The notes under the pieces were generated by a model, which had not been told where the DNA came from, searched no databases, and saw nothing but the letters and a program-made list of their open reading frames with translations. Shown one piece after another: positions 9,271 to 18,141 of a DNA stretch of 64,000 nucleotides (position 1 is the first letter of the stretch; the number at the start of each line of letters is the position of its first letter). Position numbers and translations under genes: made by a program. Source of the DNA: JBGSTR01 sp963707135 (GTDB lineage Bacteria; Pseudomonadota; Gammaproteobacteria; Chromatiales; Chromatiaceae); assembly GCA_963707135.1 (NCBI GenBank), contig CAVPOY010000043.1, forward strand, positions 1 through 64,000. The letters run 5' to 3'.

Positions 9271-9594
9271 TCATGGGGAGTCCTCCAGGCGCACCGCCGT
9301 CCCGTACGCGAAGAGCTCGGCCGCTCCCTGGGCAATGGACGATGTCGAGAAGCGGATATTGAGGATCGCGTTGGCGTTGATCGCCCGCGCCTGGGCGACC
9401 ATGCGCTGGATGGCCTCCTCTCGGGATTCCTGGAGCAGTTCGGTGTAGGACTTGAGCTCCCCGCCGAACACGTTCTTGATCCCGGCAATGATGTCCTTGC
9501 CGGCATGTTTAGCTCGGACGGTGCTGCCCTGCACCAGCCCAAGATGCTCGATGACCCGGCGGCCGGGCACCACTTCCAGGTTGGTCAGCAGCAT
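9271..9594 (-). CDS. YbjQ/UPF0145 family protein (first copy)
   Basis: 107 residues, the normal family length. It has 'LLTNLEVVPGRRVIEHLGLV', 'GGELKSYTELLQESREEAI', 'ANAILNIRFSTSSIA' and the terminal 'ELFAYGTAV'. It is soluble with no signal peptide. It is the first gene of a minus-strand operon with a second YbjQ-like protein and an M48 peptidase. Its TGA is followed directly by the open frame of the second copy, so the two copies are in the same frame. Confidence 0.8.
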   Translation of the reverse strand: MLLTNLEVVPGRRVIEHLGLVQGSTVRAKHAGKDIIAGIKNVFGGELKSYTELLQESREEAIQRMVAQARAINANAILNIRFSTSSIAQGAAELFAYGTAVRLEDSP

Positions 9595-9837
9595 GAGGTC
9601 TCCTCGGTTGGACAGTTCGAAGGGGTTCGGATGCCGCCGGCACGGTCCCGCCGGAGGGTGCCTCGGTCGGGCAGGTCCGTCAGGGGCGGGACCCGGCCGG
9701 CTGGCGCTGTGCTTCTCCCAGAGGGAGAAGGGACTCTCACCGCCAGGGAGCGGCGGGGGCTCGTCCAGTGTTGGTGCTTGCGAAAGCCGGGTTCGCGCCT
9801 CGTCGCCAGCCCCGCGGGAACGGGGCGGGATCGACAG

Positions 9838-12671
9838 TCACACGAGTGCGCGTTGTTCACCGCCGCCCTCGACATTTTCGACACAGCGCCCGCAGAGCTC
9901 CCGGTGGTCAGGGTGGGCGCCGACGTCCGGGCGGTGGTGCCAGCAGCGCACGCACTTGGGGTGCCGCGAGCTGTTGACCCGCACCGCCAGCCCGGCGAGC
10001 TCGGTGTCCACGGCGGTGTCCGGTTGCTCCGCCATCGGGTGAAGGCGCACGTCCGATACGATCAGCAGGAAACGCAGCTCGTCGCCGAGACGGGCGAGCA
10101 GGGCGCCCAGGGCGTCATCGCAGTAGAGGTCGAGCTCGGCATCGAGCGAGGAGCCGATCCGGTCGGCCTTGCGTGCGGCCTCTAGCGCCGGGCCGACCGC
10201 GGCCCGGGCGGCGATGGCCTGGTCCCAGAAGGACCGGTCGAACCGGTCGTCGCCGGCCAACGCGAACAGGCCCTCGTACCAGGTCGCGGTAAACACCGAC
10301 TCGGTCCGTTCCCCGGGTATGTGCTGCCAGATCTCCTCCGCGGTGAAGCTCAGGACCGGCGCCAGCCAGCGCACCATGGCCTCGACGATGTGGAACATGG
10401 CGCTCTGGCAGGAGCGGCGGGCGAGGCTGTCCGCTTGGGTGGTGTACTGGCGGTCCTTGATCACGTCCAGGTAGAACCCGCCCATGTCAACGACGCAGAA
10501 GTTGTGGACCTTCTGGTAGATCAAGTGGAATTGGTAGCCGCGATAGGCGTCGATGATCTCCCGCTGGAGCCGCAGCGCGCGGTCGACCGCCCAGCGGTCG
10601 AGCTCCAGCATGTCGGGCGGCGCGACCCGATTCAGCGCCGGATCGAAGCCGTTCAGGTTCGCGAGCAGGAAGCGGGCGGTATTGCGGATGCGCCGGTAGG
10701 CGTCGGCCGTGCGGCGCAGGATCTCGTCGGAGACGCTCATCTCGCCGCGATAGTCGGTGGCCGCCACCCACAGCCGGATGATGTCGGCGCCCAGGGTCTT
10801 CATCACGTCCTGGGGCCGGACGACGTTGCCCCTGGACTTGGACATCTTCTCGCCCTCGGCGTCGACCGTGAAGCCGTGGGTCAGCACCTGACGGTAGGGC
10901 GCCCGGTCGTACATGGCCACCGAGGTCATCAGCGAGGACTGGAACCAGCCGCGGTGCTGATCGGAGCCCTCCAGGTAGAGGTCGGCCGGCGAGCGCAGCC
11001 CCTCGCGGCGCTCCAGCACGCAGGCGTGGGTCACGCCGGAGTCGAACCAGACGTCCAGCGTGTCGTGGACCTTCTCGTAGCGCGCCCCTTCGGTCTCGCC
11101 GATCAGGTCCTGCGGCATCAGCTCGAACCAGGCCTCGATCCCCTTGCGCTCGACGCGACCTGGCGACCTCCTCGATCAGCTCGGCGGTGCGCGGGTGGAG
11201 CTCGGCGGTCTCCTTGTGGACCAGCAGCGGGATCGGCACACCCCAGGTACGCTGGCGCGAGATACACCAGTCCGGCCGTCCCTGGACCATGCCCTCGATC
11301 CGGCTCCGGCCCCAGTCGGGCAACCAACTGACCTGGGCGATCTCCCGGAGCGCGGCGGCGCGCAGTCCCCGCTTGTCCATGCTGATGAACCACTGGGGGG
11401 TCGCCCGGAAGATGATCGGCGTCTTGTGCCGCCAGCAGTGCGGGTAGCTATGGGTGAATCGCTGCTCCAGCAGCAGGGCGCCGCGGGCCTTCAGGGTCTC
11501 GACCACGTGCTCGTTGGCCTTGAACACGTTTTCGCCCTCGAACAGCCGGGTTCCGGGCAGGAAGCGGCCGTCGCCGCCCACCGGGTTGTCCACCGGGAGC
11601 CGGTAGCGCTGGCCGACGATGTAGTCCTCCAGGCCGTGGCCCGGGGCCGTGTGCACCGCGCCGGTGCCGGCATCCAGGGTCACGTGCTCGCCCAGGATCA
11701 CCGGCACCTCCCGATCGTAGAAGGGATGCTGGAGCTTCAGCCCCTCGAAGTCCGCGCCGCGCCCATAGCCCATGACCCGGTAGTGCTCGAAGCCCCAGCG
11801 GTGCATGGTGTCCTTGAGCAGGCCCTCGGCGACGATCAGGCGCTCCCGATGGGCGCCGGTCTCCACCTGGACGATGACGTACTCGAGCTCCGGGTTGAGG
11901 GCGACCGCCTGGTTGGCGGGCAGGGTCCAGGGCGTGGTGGTCCAGATCACCACATGGGCCGGGCCCTCGCCGCAACCGTTGGGCGAGGCGTGGCAGCGGG
12001 CCTCCAGGGCCTCGGGGTCCAGCACCTCGAATCGCACGTCCACCGCGATGGACTGTTTGTCCGCGTACTCCACCTCGGCCTCCGCCAGCGCGGAGCCGCA
12101 GTCGATGCACCAGTGGACCGGCTTCTCGCCCTTTTGCAGATGTCCGTTCTCGACGATGCGGCCGAGCGAGCGGATGATCTCGGCCTCGAACGCGAAGTCC
12201 ATGGTCAGATACGGCCGGTCCCAGTCCCCCAGGACCCCGAGCCGCTTGAAGTCCGTCCGCTGGCGCTCGACCTGGGTTGCGGCATAGTCGCGGCAGGCGA
12301 CGCGGAACTGGGACGGCGCTGATCTTCTGCCCGGGCTTGCCCTTCTTCTTCTCGACCTGCAGCTCGATCGGCAGGCCGTGGCAGTCCCAGCCGGGCACGT
12401 AAGGGGCATCCATGCCGTCCAGGGTGCGGGACTTGACGATGATGTCCTTGAGCACCTTGTTGACCGCGTGGCCGATGTGGATCTCGCCGTTGGCGTAGGG
12501 CGGGCCGTCGTGCAGGATGAATTGCTCGGCGCCGGCCCGTGCGGCGCGGATGCGCTCGTAGAGCCCCATCGCCTCCCAGCGCTTGAGCTGATCGGGCTCC
12601 CGTTGGGCGAGGTTGGCCTTCATCGGAAAGCCGGTGCTGGGAAGGTTCAGTGTGTCTTTGTAATCGGCCAC
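9838..12671 (-). CDS. ileS: Isoleucyl-tRNA synthetase (two apparent frameshifts)
   Basis: Class I synthetase charging tRNA-Ile. The likely start is the GTG at 12671 ('VADYKDTLNLPSTGFPMK'). HIGH-type 'GEIHIGHAVNKVLKD' and 'VPGWDCHGLPIE' lie near the N-terminus, editing-domain sequence in the middle, KMSKS in 'EGEKMSKSRGNVV', and a C-terminal zinc site 'CVRCWHHRPDVG...CGRCVENV'. The frame changes near 12320 (after 'GKPGQKISA') and near 11155 (after 'TAELIEEVA'). Protein homology continues without loss across both. A single-copy ileS is essential, so sequencing indels are likely unless another ileS exists. It follows ribF. lspA, the usual next gene, is not seen. Confidence 0.85.
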
Positions 12672-12755
12672 GTCGAATTCCGGGGTTGTTTGCTCAATCG
12701 CGGCGGGTACCCGAACCCGGGGTGCGCCGCACGGCGTCAATAGGGGCGGAAAGGC

Positions 12756-13709
12756 TCATTGGGGCCGCGGCACGCCGAGGTAGTCGCGGGCGGAGTCCGC
12801 GTCGCAGCGGATCTGCTGCTTCAGCTCGTCGAATGAGCCGAAGCGCTTCTCGTCCCGCAGCTTGAGCCTGAGCTCGACCTCCACGTGGGTCCCGTAGATA
12901 TCCCGGTCGAAGTCGAACAAGTGGACCTCCAGCCGGAAGTCGCGGCCGTCGACCGTCGGCCGAGTGCCGATGTTGGCGACGCCCGGCAGGGGATCGGGCC
13001 CCAGCCCGAAGACCACGACCGCGTAGACGCCGAGCACCGGACTGACCCGGCGGTGGAGGTCCACGTTGGCCGTCGGGAAACCGATCGAGCGGCCGCGCTT
13101 GTCGCCGTGCCCGACCCGTCCCTGCATTCGGTAGGGCCGTCCCAGCAGGTGCCTGGCCTGCTCCAGATCACCGCGGTCCAACGCCTCGCGTATACGGGTG
13201 CTGCTGACGCGCTCCTCGGCGTGGGTAATGGTGTGCAGATCCTCGACCTCGAACCCTTCGCCGCCAGCGGCCGCCTCGATACCCATCGCGCGCAGCAGCT
13301 CGTAGTCGCCGGTGCGTCCCCGGCCGAAGCGAAAGTCGTCGCCGACCAAGAGAAAGCGCACGCCGAGGCCGTCGAGCAGGAGCCTGCGGACGAACTCGCG
13401 CGCCTCCATCGCCGCGAGCCTTGGCCCGAACTCGAGCAACATCACCCGCTCGATGCCGCACTCGCGGATCGCCTTCAGCTTCTCGCGCAGCCGCGTCAGC
13501 CGCGCGGGGGCTCGGTCCGGGGCGAAAAATTCCATCGGCTGAGGCTCGAAGGTGATCACGGTGGCCGGCAACCCAAGCTCGCGGCCGCGGGCCAGCAGGC
13601 GCTGGAACACGGCGCGGTGCCCGAGGTGTACCCCGTCGAAATTGCCGATGGTGGCGACGCAACCTCGGTCCTGGGAGCGAAGGTTGTGCAAGCCGCGGAT
13701 AAGCCTCAT
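12756..13709 (-). CDS. ribF: Bifunctional riboflavin kinase / FAD synthetase
   Basis: 317 residues, standard for RibF. The N-terminal nucleotidyltransferase domain has 'CVATIGNFDGVHLGHRAV' and 'LVGDDFRFGRGRTGDYELL'. The C-terminal flavokinase domain has 'GRSIGFPTANVDL' and 'GVANIGTRPTV'. It makes FMN and FAD from riboflavin. Start ATG 13709 ('MRLIRGL') matches the family. The open frame extends upstream into the end of murJ without resemblance. It lies between murJ and ileS in the conserved order. Confidence 0.95.
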   Translation of the reverse strand: MRLIRGLHNLRSQDRGCVATIGNFDGVHLGHRAVFQRLLARGRELGLPATVITFEPQPMEFFAPDRAPARLTRLREKLKAIRECGIERVMLLEFGPRLAAMEAREFVRRLLLDGLGVRFLLVGDDFRFGRGRTGDYELLRAMGIEAAAGGEGFEVEDLHTITHAEERVSSTRIREALDRGDLEQARHLLGRPYRMQGRVGHGDKRGRSIGFPTANVDLHRRVSPVLGVYAVVVFGLGPDPLPGVANIGTRPTVDGRDFRLEVHLFDFDRDIYGTHVEVELRLKLRDEKRFGSFDELKQQIRCDADSARDYLGVPRPQ

Positions 13710-13824
13710 GTCGCTGCGGTGCGAGAAAAAGGGGCAAAGTATACGCGCAACCGCGTGCCCGCGAGCCCGGATTGTGAGCGCGCGCAGGTTGCGGGTCTCT
13801 ATCCGGCGCAGGAACCGGGTCCTG

Positions 13825-15357
13825 TCACCCTTCCTTGAAGTGCCGCGGCCGCACCCCGACGGCGAGCAGCGCCGCCGCGTAGACGCCACCCCCGGCGAGT
13901 ACCAGGAGGCAGAGCCGCCAGACCCGGTCGGCGGAGTCCATCGCCAGCCAGTCCGCTACCGGCCCTGTCCCCGCATGGAGCATCAGCCCCATCAGCAGAC
14001 TGGCGCCGACGCCCTTGGCGAGCAGGGCGGCCCAGCCGGGACCCGGGTGGAAAGCGCCGCTGGCGAGCAGACCGCGCAGCAGAAGCGCCGCGTTGACCAG
14101 GGCCGCGACGGTGGTCGCGAGCGCGAGCCCGGTGTGGCCCAGCGGCGACATCAGCGCCAGCTTGAACGCGAGATTGGCACCCATCGCGATCAGCGCGAAC
14201 CGCACCGGGGTCCGCATGTCCATTCGGGCGTAGAAACCGGGCGCCAGCACCTTCGCCGCCATGAAGCCGATCATTCCAATCGAATAGGCCATCAGGCTGA
14301 GTGTGGCCATCTGCACGTCGTGGGCCCCGAACGCTCCGGAGTAGAACAGGGTTGCGATCATCGGTCCCGCGAGCACCAGCAGCCCGATGGCCGCCGGCAG
14401 GCCCAGCAGCAGAACCCAGCGCAGGGCCCATTCGAGCGTCCGGGTGAATGCGTCCGGGTCGTCCGCGGCGTGCCGACGCGAGAGGTTCGGCAGGATCACC
14501 GTCGCCAGCGCGGCGCCGAGGATTCCGAGCGGAAACTCCATCAGCCGGTCCGAGTAGTAGAGCCACGAGATGCTGCCCGTGACCAGGAACGAGGCGAGCA
14601 GGGTGTCCAGCAGCAGGCTGATCTGGCCCACCGACGCCCCGAACAGTGCCGGCGTCATGAGCTTGAGCATGCGCCTCACGCCCGGGTCCGCCGCGTTGAA
14701 CCGGGGACGCGGTAGAAGCCTCAGCCGCGCCAGAAAGGGGAGCTGGAAGACGAGCTGGGCGATTCCGCCGATCAGGACCCCCCAGGCGAGGGCGACGATG
14801 GGCTGCTCCATCCGGGGCGCGAGATACAGCGCGCAGCCGATCAACGAGACATTGAGCAGCACCGGCGTGAACGCGGGGACCCCGAATCGCTCGTAGGTGT
14901 TCAGGATGCCGCCGGCGAAGGCGGTCAGGGAGATGAACAGCAGATAAGGGAAGGTCAACCGCAGCATCCCGGCGGTCAGATCGAGCTGCGCCGGGGCGTC
15001 CGCGAACCCGGGCGCGAAGACCAGCACCACGATCGGTGCGGCCAGGATGCCGACGGCCGTGATTGCGAGCAGCGCGGCGCCGAGGGTGCCGGCCACGTCG
15101 TCGACGAACCCCTTGAGGGCCTCGCGGCCGCGCCGTTCCTTGTACTCGCTCAGCACCGGCACGAAGGCCATCGAAAAGGCCCCCTCGGCAAACAGCCGCC
15201 GCAGCAGGTTGGGGATCTTGAAGGCGACGAAGAAGGCGTCGGTCCCGCCGTCGGCCCCAAAGACACGGGCCACGACCAGGTCACGGACGAATCCCAGGAC
15301 GCGCGACAGGAACGTGTTCCCGCCGACCTTGGCGATGGACGCGGAGAGTGAGGGCAC
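13825..15357 (-). CDS. murJ: Lipid II flippase MurJ
   Basis: 510 residues and about 14 hydrophobic segments, the MATE-like MviN/MurJ fold. The N-terminus 'NTFLSRVLGFVRDLVVARVF' and 'AFFVAFKIPNLLRRLFAEGA' are diagnostic. It flips lipid-linked peptidoglycan precursor across the inner membrane. It is divergent from rpsT and upstream of ribF, the normal order in this group. The frame is clean throughout. Confidence 0.95.
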   Translation of the reverse strand: MPSLSASIAKVGGNTFLSRVLGFVRDLVVARVFGADGGTDAFFVAFKIPNLLRRLFAEGAFSMAFVPVLSEYKERRGREALKGFVDDVAGTLGAALLAITAVGILAAPIVVLVFAPGFADAPAQLDLTAGMLRLTFPYLLFISLTAFAGGILNTYERFGVPAFTPVLLNVSLIGCALYLAPRMEQPIVALAWGVLIGGIAQLVFQLPFLARLRLLPRPRFNAADPGVRRMLKLMTPALFGASVGQISLLLDTLLASFLVTGSISWLYYSDRLMEFPLGILGAALATVILPNLSRRHAADDPDAFTRTLEWALRWVLLLGLPAAIGLLVLAGPMIATLFYSGAFGAHDVQMATLSLMAYSIGMIGFMAAKVLAPGFYARMDMRTPVRFALIAMGANLAFKLALMSPLGHTGLALATTVAALVNAALLLRGLLASGAFHPGPGWAALLAKGVGASLLMGLMLHAGTGPVADWLAMDSADRVWRLCLLVLAGGGVYAAALLAVGVRPRHFKEG

Positions 15358-15455
15358 GGGAGGGGCTGCCGCAGAAAAGGCCGCAGTATAGGTCGGGTCC
15401 CGGTCCCGGCGCGACCGGCGCCACCTTACGGCTGGGTCGAGCGCGCGAACGCCTG

Positions 15456-15484
15456 TTGACAGGCGCCGTTTGCTCTTGGAGAAT
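15456..15484 (+). promoter_or_regulatory. Sigma-70 type promoter for rpsT
   Basis: -35 TTGACA (15456-15461), a 17-base spacer, then -10 GAGAAT (15479-15484, four of six consensus positions). It lies about 55 bases before the rpsT start codon in the divergent murJ-rpsT gap. Confidence 0.6.
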
Positions 15485-15537
15485 GCCCGGTCTTTACCCG
15501 AGCCAGTCCCGGGAACCGTATTTAAGGAGCCGACCCT

Positions 15538-15801
15538 TTGGCCAATTCAGCCCAAGCCCGCAAGCGCGCCCGTCAGGCGGAGAATCGCCGCCAGCTCAAT
15601 GCCTCACAACGCAGCACCCTGCGGACCTTCGTCAAGAAGGTCATCAAGGCCATTCGCTCGGGCGACAGGGAAGCGGCGGTCGAGGCCTTCAAGACCGCCA
15701 CGCCGCAGATCGACCGTGCCGCGAACAAGGGTCTGATCCACGCAAATAAGGCGGCCCGCCACAAGAGCCGGCTGAACGCGCACATCAAGGCGATGGGCTG
15801 A
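15538..15801 (+). CDS. rpsT: 30S ribosomal protein S20
   Basis: 87 residues, beginning 'MANSAQARKRARQAENRRQL' with 'GLIHANKAARHKSRLNAHI' at the end, typical S20. It binds 16S rRNA early in 30S assembly. The start is TTG at 15538, preceded by AAGGAG (15524-15529). A TTG start is also used in E. coli rpsT, where weak initiation is part of S20 autoregulation. No ATG fits. Confidence 0.96.
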   Translation: MANSAQARKRARQAENRRQLNASQRSTLRTFVKKVIKAIRSGDREAAVEAFKTATPQIDRAANKGLIHANKAARHKSRLNAHIKAMG

Positions 15802-15843
15802 TTCCCGGCGGGCGAGAGCCCGCAAGTGAAAGGGTGTTTACGG

Positions 15844-15870
15844 AAACCGGCCAAATGGCCGGTTTTCTTG
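15844..15870 (+). terminator. Rho-independent terminator of rpsT
   Basis: A 9-bp perfect stem AAACCGGCC / GGCCGGTTT with AAAT loop, followed by TCTTG. It starts 43 bases after the stop codon. Confidence 0.85.
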
Positions 15871-15926
15871 TTTCGGGCATCTGAAATCCGGGTCAATACG
15901 CCCGACTCCCTGGTTGTCCGAACCAT

Positions 15927-16121
15927 TCAAGCGGCCCGAAGGTTTTCCGCGGCCTGAGCGTCGCCCAGTAGGGCGTCCACCGGGCTGCGCACGGCGGACC
16001 CGCCGCGCTGGAGAACATGGGTTTAGATCTGGGTCTTCCAGACGTTCCGATGCCCCATCAAATCCTGCACCGTGCGGATGTCGTAGCCCGACTCCAGCAA
16101 GTGGGTCGCGAAGCAGTGGCG
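15927..16121 (-). pseudogene. intI: Integron integrase C-terminal remnant, catalytic Tyr codon replaced by a stop
   Basis: Read on the minus strand the fragment begins 'RHCFATHLLESGYDIRTVQ', continues 'DLMGHRNVWKTQI', then TAA, then 'THVLQRGGSAVRSPVDALL'. This is the C-terminal end of integron integrases (tyrosine recombinases): the H-x-x-R box, the L-x-G-H box, and the catalytic 'MIYTHVL' position, where TAA stands in place of the tyrosine codon. Everything N-terminal to ~residue 260 is missing. Cassette-like genes run on the opposite strand away from it, the standard integron layout. It is clearly non-functional. Confidence 0.8.
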
Positions 16122-16253
16122 CTTATGCCGCACGCGGCATAAGCGCCATTATTCCGCATGCCGGATTATGCCGAACGGTAGGCTTGCCCTTCCCCAAGAT
16201 ACGCGGTAGCTGGGATCTGTCCGATAAGCCGAACCTGGTGCATTCGGCATAAT
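16117..16253. repeat. Palindrome and repeated TTATGCCG words, possible recombination-site cluster
   Basis: A perfect 14-bp inverted repeat TGGCGCTTATGCCG (16117-16130) / CGGCATAAGCGCCA (16135-16148) has a 4-base loop. The words TTATGCCG and CGGCATAA recur in both orientations at about 16166 and 16245 ('GATTATGCCGAA' and 'TTCGGCATAATC'). The left arm cuts exactly into the integrase remnant, and a recombinase start follows at 16306. This looks like the end of another tyrosine-recombinase element, by inference. Confidence 0.5.
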
Positions 16254-16305
16254 CAGGTTGTCTGCTTGCACTGGCCATGTGGCCAGTATCGCAAGGAGAC
16301 AAGTC

Positions 16306-16500
16306 ATGAGAAATCCGCTGGCTTCCGGGTTTGGGGGGCCATTAGCCCCTTACGCGAACGCCATCGCCGAGCAATTGCGCGGCCAGGGGTATGCGCCTTG
16401 GACCGTTCAAAACAAGCTCCACGTGGTTGCCAAGCTGAGCCGTTGGCTCGAGGAGCACCATCTCTCTGAGCCTCACGGGGCTGCCCTTGCCGTCGGCTAG
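16306..16500 (+). pseudogene. Tyrosine recombinase N-terminal (SAM-like) fragment
   Basis: The ATG at 16306 has an excellent AAGGAG (16293-16298). The product reads 'YANAIAEQLRGQGYAPWTVQ' then 'LHVVAKLSRWLEEHHLS', the N-terminal DNA-binding domain of XerC/phage-integrase-type recombinases. The frame stops after ~64 residues, far short of the catalytic domain, and nothing downstream continues it. It is a truncated recombinase distinct from the integrase remnant on the other strand. Confidence 0.6.
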
Positions 16501-16578
16501 TAGTTACTATCCACGTTGTGGACACAGGTACTCCTACAGGGGACTTTCACCCCATCAGTTCACGCCCGTGCCGGGCGT

Positions 16579-16645
16579 ACACAACGGGTTCCAGTCGACG
16601 TTGCTCCGCTAAGCTCCGCAACGCGGCTGAACCCGGGCGTTGGCG
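16579..16645 (+). repeat. attC-like imperfect hairpin
   Basis: About 65 bases form an imperfect palindrome: 'CAACGGGTTCCAGTCGACGT' on the left against 'GCAACGCGGCTGAACCCG' and 'GGGCGTTGG' on the right, with AAGC near the centre. Size, position before a plus-strand cassette-like gene and the GTTGG end fit an attC site, although the 7-base core is not perfect. Confidence 0.5.
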
Positions 16646-16660
16646 TCATGGGGCGAGGGA

Positions 16661-16940
16661 GTGAGCACGATCAGCAGACTGATCGCTGGCCTGGCCATGC
16701 TCACAGTCTGCTTCGCTGTCGAGGCGCAGTCTGGCCCCGCGACGGACGTGCGCTTCCTTGTGCCCTTCGCGCTGGCGGGCCCCTTGGACATCGTCGCACG
16801 AGTGCTCAATCGGAAGTTGATTACCACTTGGGTTCAACCTGTCATCGTGGAGAACCGCGCTGGTGCCAGTGGCGAGACAGGTGGCCGCGAAGGCGGCGCC
16901 GGATGGGTACACAATCCTCTGCAGTCAACTCCAACTCTAA
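16661..16940 (+). pseudogene. Truncated Bug/TctC-type solute receptor
   Basis: GTG at 16661 opens a signal-peptide-like stretch ('LIAGLAMLTVCFAVEAQ') followed by 'VRFLVPFALAGPLDIVARVL' and 'VIVENRAGASGE', the N-terminal hallmark of Bug-family tripartite tricarboxylate receptors. Near 16880 the frame shifts. The next frame continues 'VAAKAAPDGYTILCSQLQL' and stops at 16938. Only about 90 of the usual ~320 residues remain, so it is a non-functional fragment. Confidence 0.65.
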
Positions 16941-16946
16941 ACCGCG

Positions 16947-17621
16947 ATGCGAAATCTAATCAGTAAGTTCCAGTCTTTCTGGCTGGCAGATGCCAGTTTC
17001 GTTACCTTGCTGATTATGCTCATTGCCGCAGTATTCGTGCTTCCGGTGATCATGGAAATCAGTAGTCATGGAGTGCTGCTCTTCAACATACTTTTGCTCA
17101 GCGTATTTTTTTCGGGGATATTTTCGACGCGCAGTGTGGGCCTCATATTAGTCTCTGCAATGCTGTTTAGCATTCACCTGACGCTTCGACTTATTCGTTT
17201 CGGAGAAAATCCATATTCATTCTATATAACGGAGAATGTCATCGGCATCGCCAACACGTTGGTATTTATTTTCATCAACCTGAAACTGTTGTTTCGCGAC
17301 CACATTGTGAATACGTACCGGATTATTGGAGCAATTAACGTTTACCTCTTGTTCGCGCTAATGGGAGCGCTGACCCTGGAAGTTATTCATGCCGCTACCG
17401 GTGCTTCCATAGGCGGTAATGTCGTGCTGAGCGGGATGGACAATGACTATGGTCACTTCATTTATTTCAGCCTGGCTTCACTGACTACCGTCGGCTTCGG
17501 AGACATTTATGCCGTGAATACTTCCGCCAAGATGCTGGCCACCTTTCTATCCGCTCTGGGCGTCCTGTTTCCGGCCATAGTCATCGCTCGTCTTGTGGGA
17601 CTGGCTTCCAACCAGAGTTGA
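16947..17621 (+). CDS. Potassium-channel-like membrane protein with TVGFGD filter
   Basis: 224 residues with about six hydrophobic segments. The segment 'FIYFSLASLTTVGFGDIYAV' near residue 180 is a canonical K+ channel pore helix and selectivity filter, followed by a last membrane helix. No cytoplasmic RCK or cyclic-nucleotide domain is present. The base composition is clearly more AT-rich than the flanking genes, and the gene lies between attC-like hairpins, so it looks like an integron cassette gene. It may conduct K+, but regulation is unknown. The ATG at 16947 begins 'MRNLISKFQSF'. Confidence 0.8.
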   Translation: MRNLISKFQSFWLADASFVTLLIMLIAAVFVLPVIMEISSHGVLLFNILLLSVFFSGIFSTRSVGLILVSAMLFSIHLTLRLIRFGENPYSFYITENVIGIANTLVFIFINLKLLFRDHIVNTYRIIGAINVYLLFALMGALTLEVIHAATGASIGGNVVLSGMDNDYGHFIYFSLASLTTVGFGDIYAVNTSAKMLATFLSALGVLFPAIVIARLVGLASNQS

Positions 17622-17720
17622 TCGCGTTACGAGCGCATTCGCGTTGAACCCGAGGTTGTGGAATGAGCCGGGCTGTTCCGTTGAGGACCAGCAGCTACGC
17701 GCTTGCATGATTAACATGAC

Positions 17721-17816
17721 GCCGAACAAGGGCATGAACCGGAGCGCCAAACGGAGTTTCCGCTGGGTTCCCGTCGCGCTTCGCGCGCCGGCGCCCGGTT
17801 ATTCGCGGCGTTAGGA
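17721..17816 (+). repeat. attC-like site after the channel gene
   Basis: Begins GCCGAACAAGGGC and ends CCGGTTATTCGCGGCGTTAG, with internal complementary arms (ACGCCG / CGGCGT, AACCGG / CCGGTT) and a GC-rich CGCGCTTCGCGCG centre. GTTAGGA at 17810-17816 is close to the GTTRRRY core. The next cassette-like gene starts 8 bases later. Confidence 0.65.
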
Positions 17817-17823
17817 AATAGAA

Positions 17824-18141
17824 ATGCGTACCACGTGGATATTCATGCCTCTTTTCTTGTCTTTAGCAGCCTTCGCAGACGAAGCACTTTGGAAGAAACT
17901 AAAGGAAGATCAAAATATGGTCGCTCTGATGCGAAACGCTGAGTCTACGGGGAATCGCGATGGCACCAACATGTTAACCTGGGACCCTACCGGCAATTGT
18001 ATTGGTGAAAGCACCTTGACTGTAAAAGGTAGGGGCCAAGCCAAAAATATTGGTGAGGTATTCGCGATGCGAGGTGTTATGCCTATCGTAATCAGCTGTC
18101 CGGTTGGCCAAGCCAAGGTAGCCATGAATTGCGCTGCCTAA
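17824..18141 (+). CDS. Degenerate, truncated histidine phosphatase-like exported protein
   Basis: 105 residues with a signal peptide ('IFMPLFLSLAAFA'). 'VALMRNAESTGNRDGTNML' and 'LTVKGRGQAKNIGEVFAMRG' align with the phosphoglycerate mutase/histidine phosphatase fold, but the RHG-type catalytic histidine is asparagine (RNAE). The protein ends just after 'PIVISCPV', about where the second half should begin. It is therefore probably inactive as a phosphatase. It lies directly after an attC-like site, in cassette position. AT content is higher than in the core genes. An alternative reading is a real small protein with a new role. Confidence 0.6.
   Translation: MRTTWIFMPLFLSLAAFADEALWKKLKEDQNMVALMRNAESTGNRDGTNMLTWDPTGNCIGESTLTVKGRGQAKNIGEVFAMRGVMPIVISCPVGQAKVAMNCAA

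Noticed and set aside
10321..12322. Long plus-strand open frames opposite ileS
   Set aside because: They are antisense to clear synthetase motifs and come from GC-rich codon bias; the products are Val/Gly/Arg-rich without domains.
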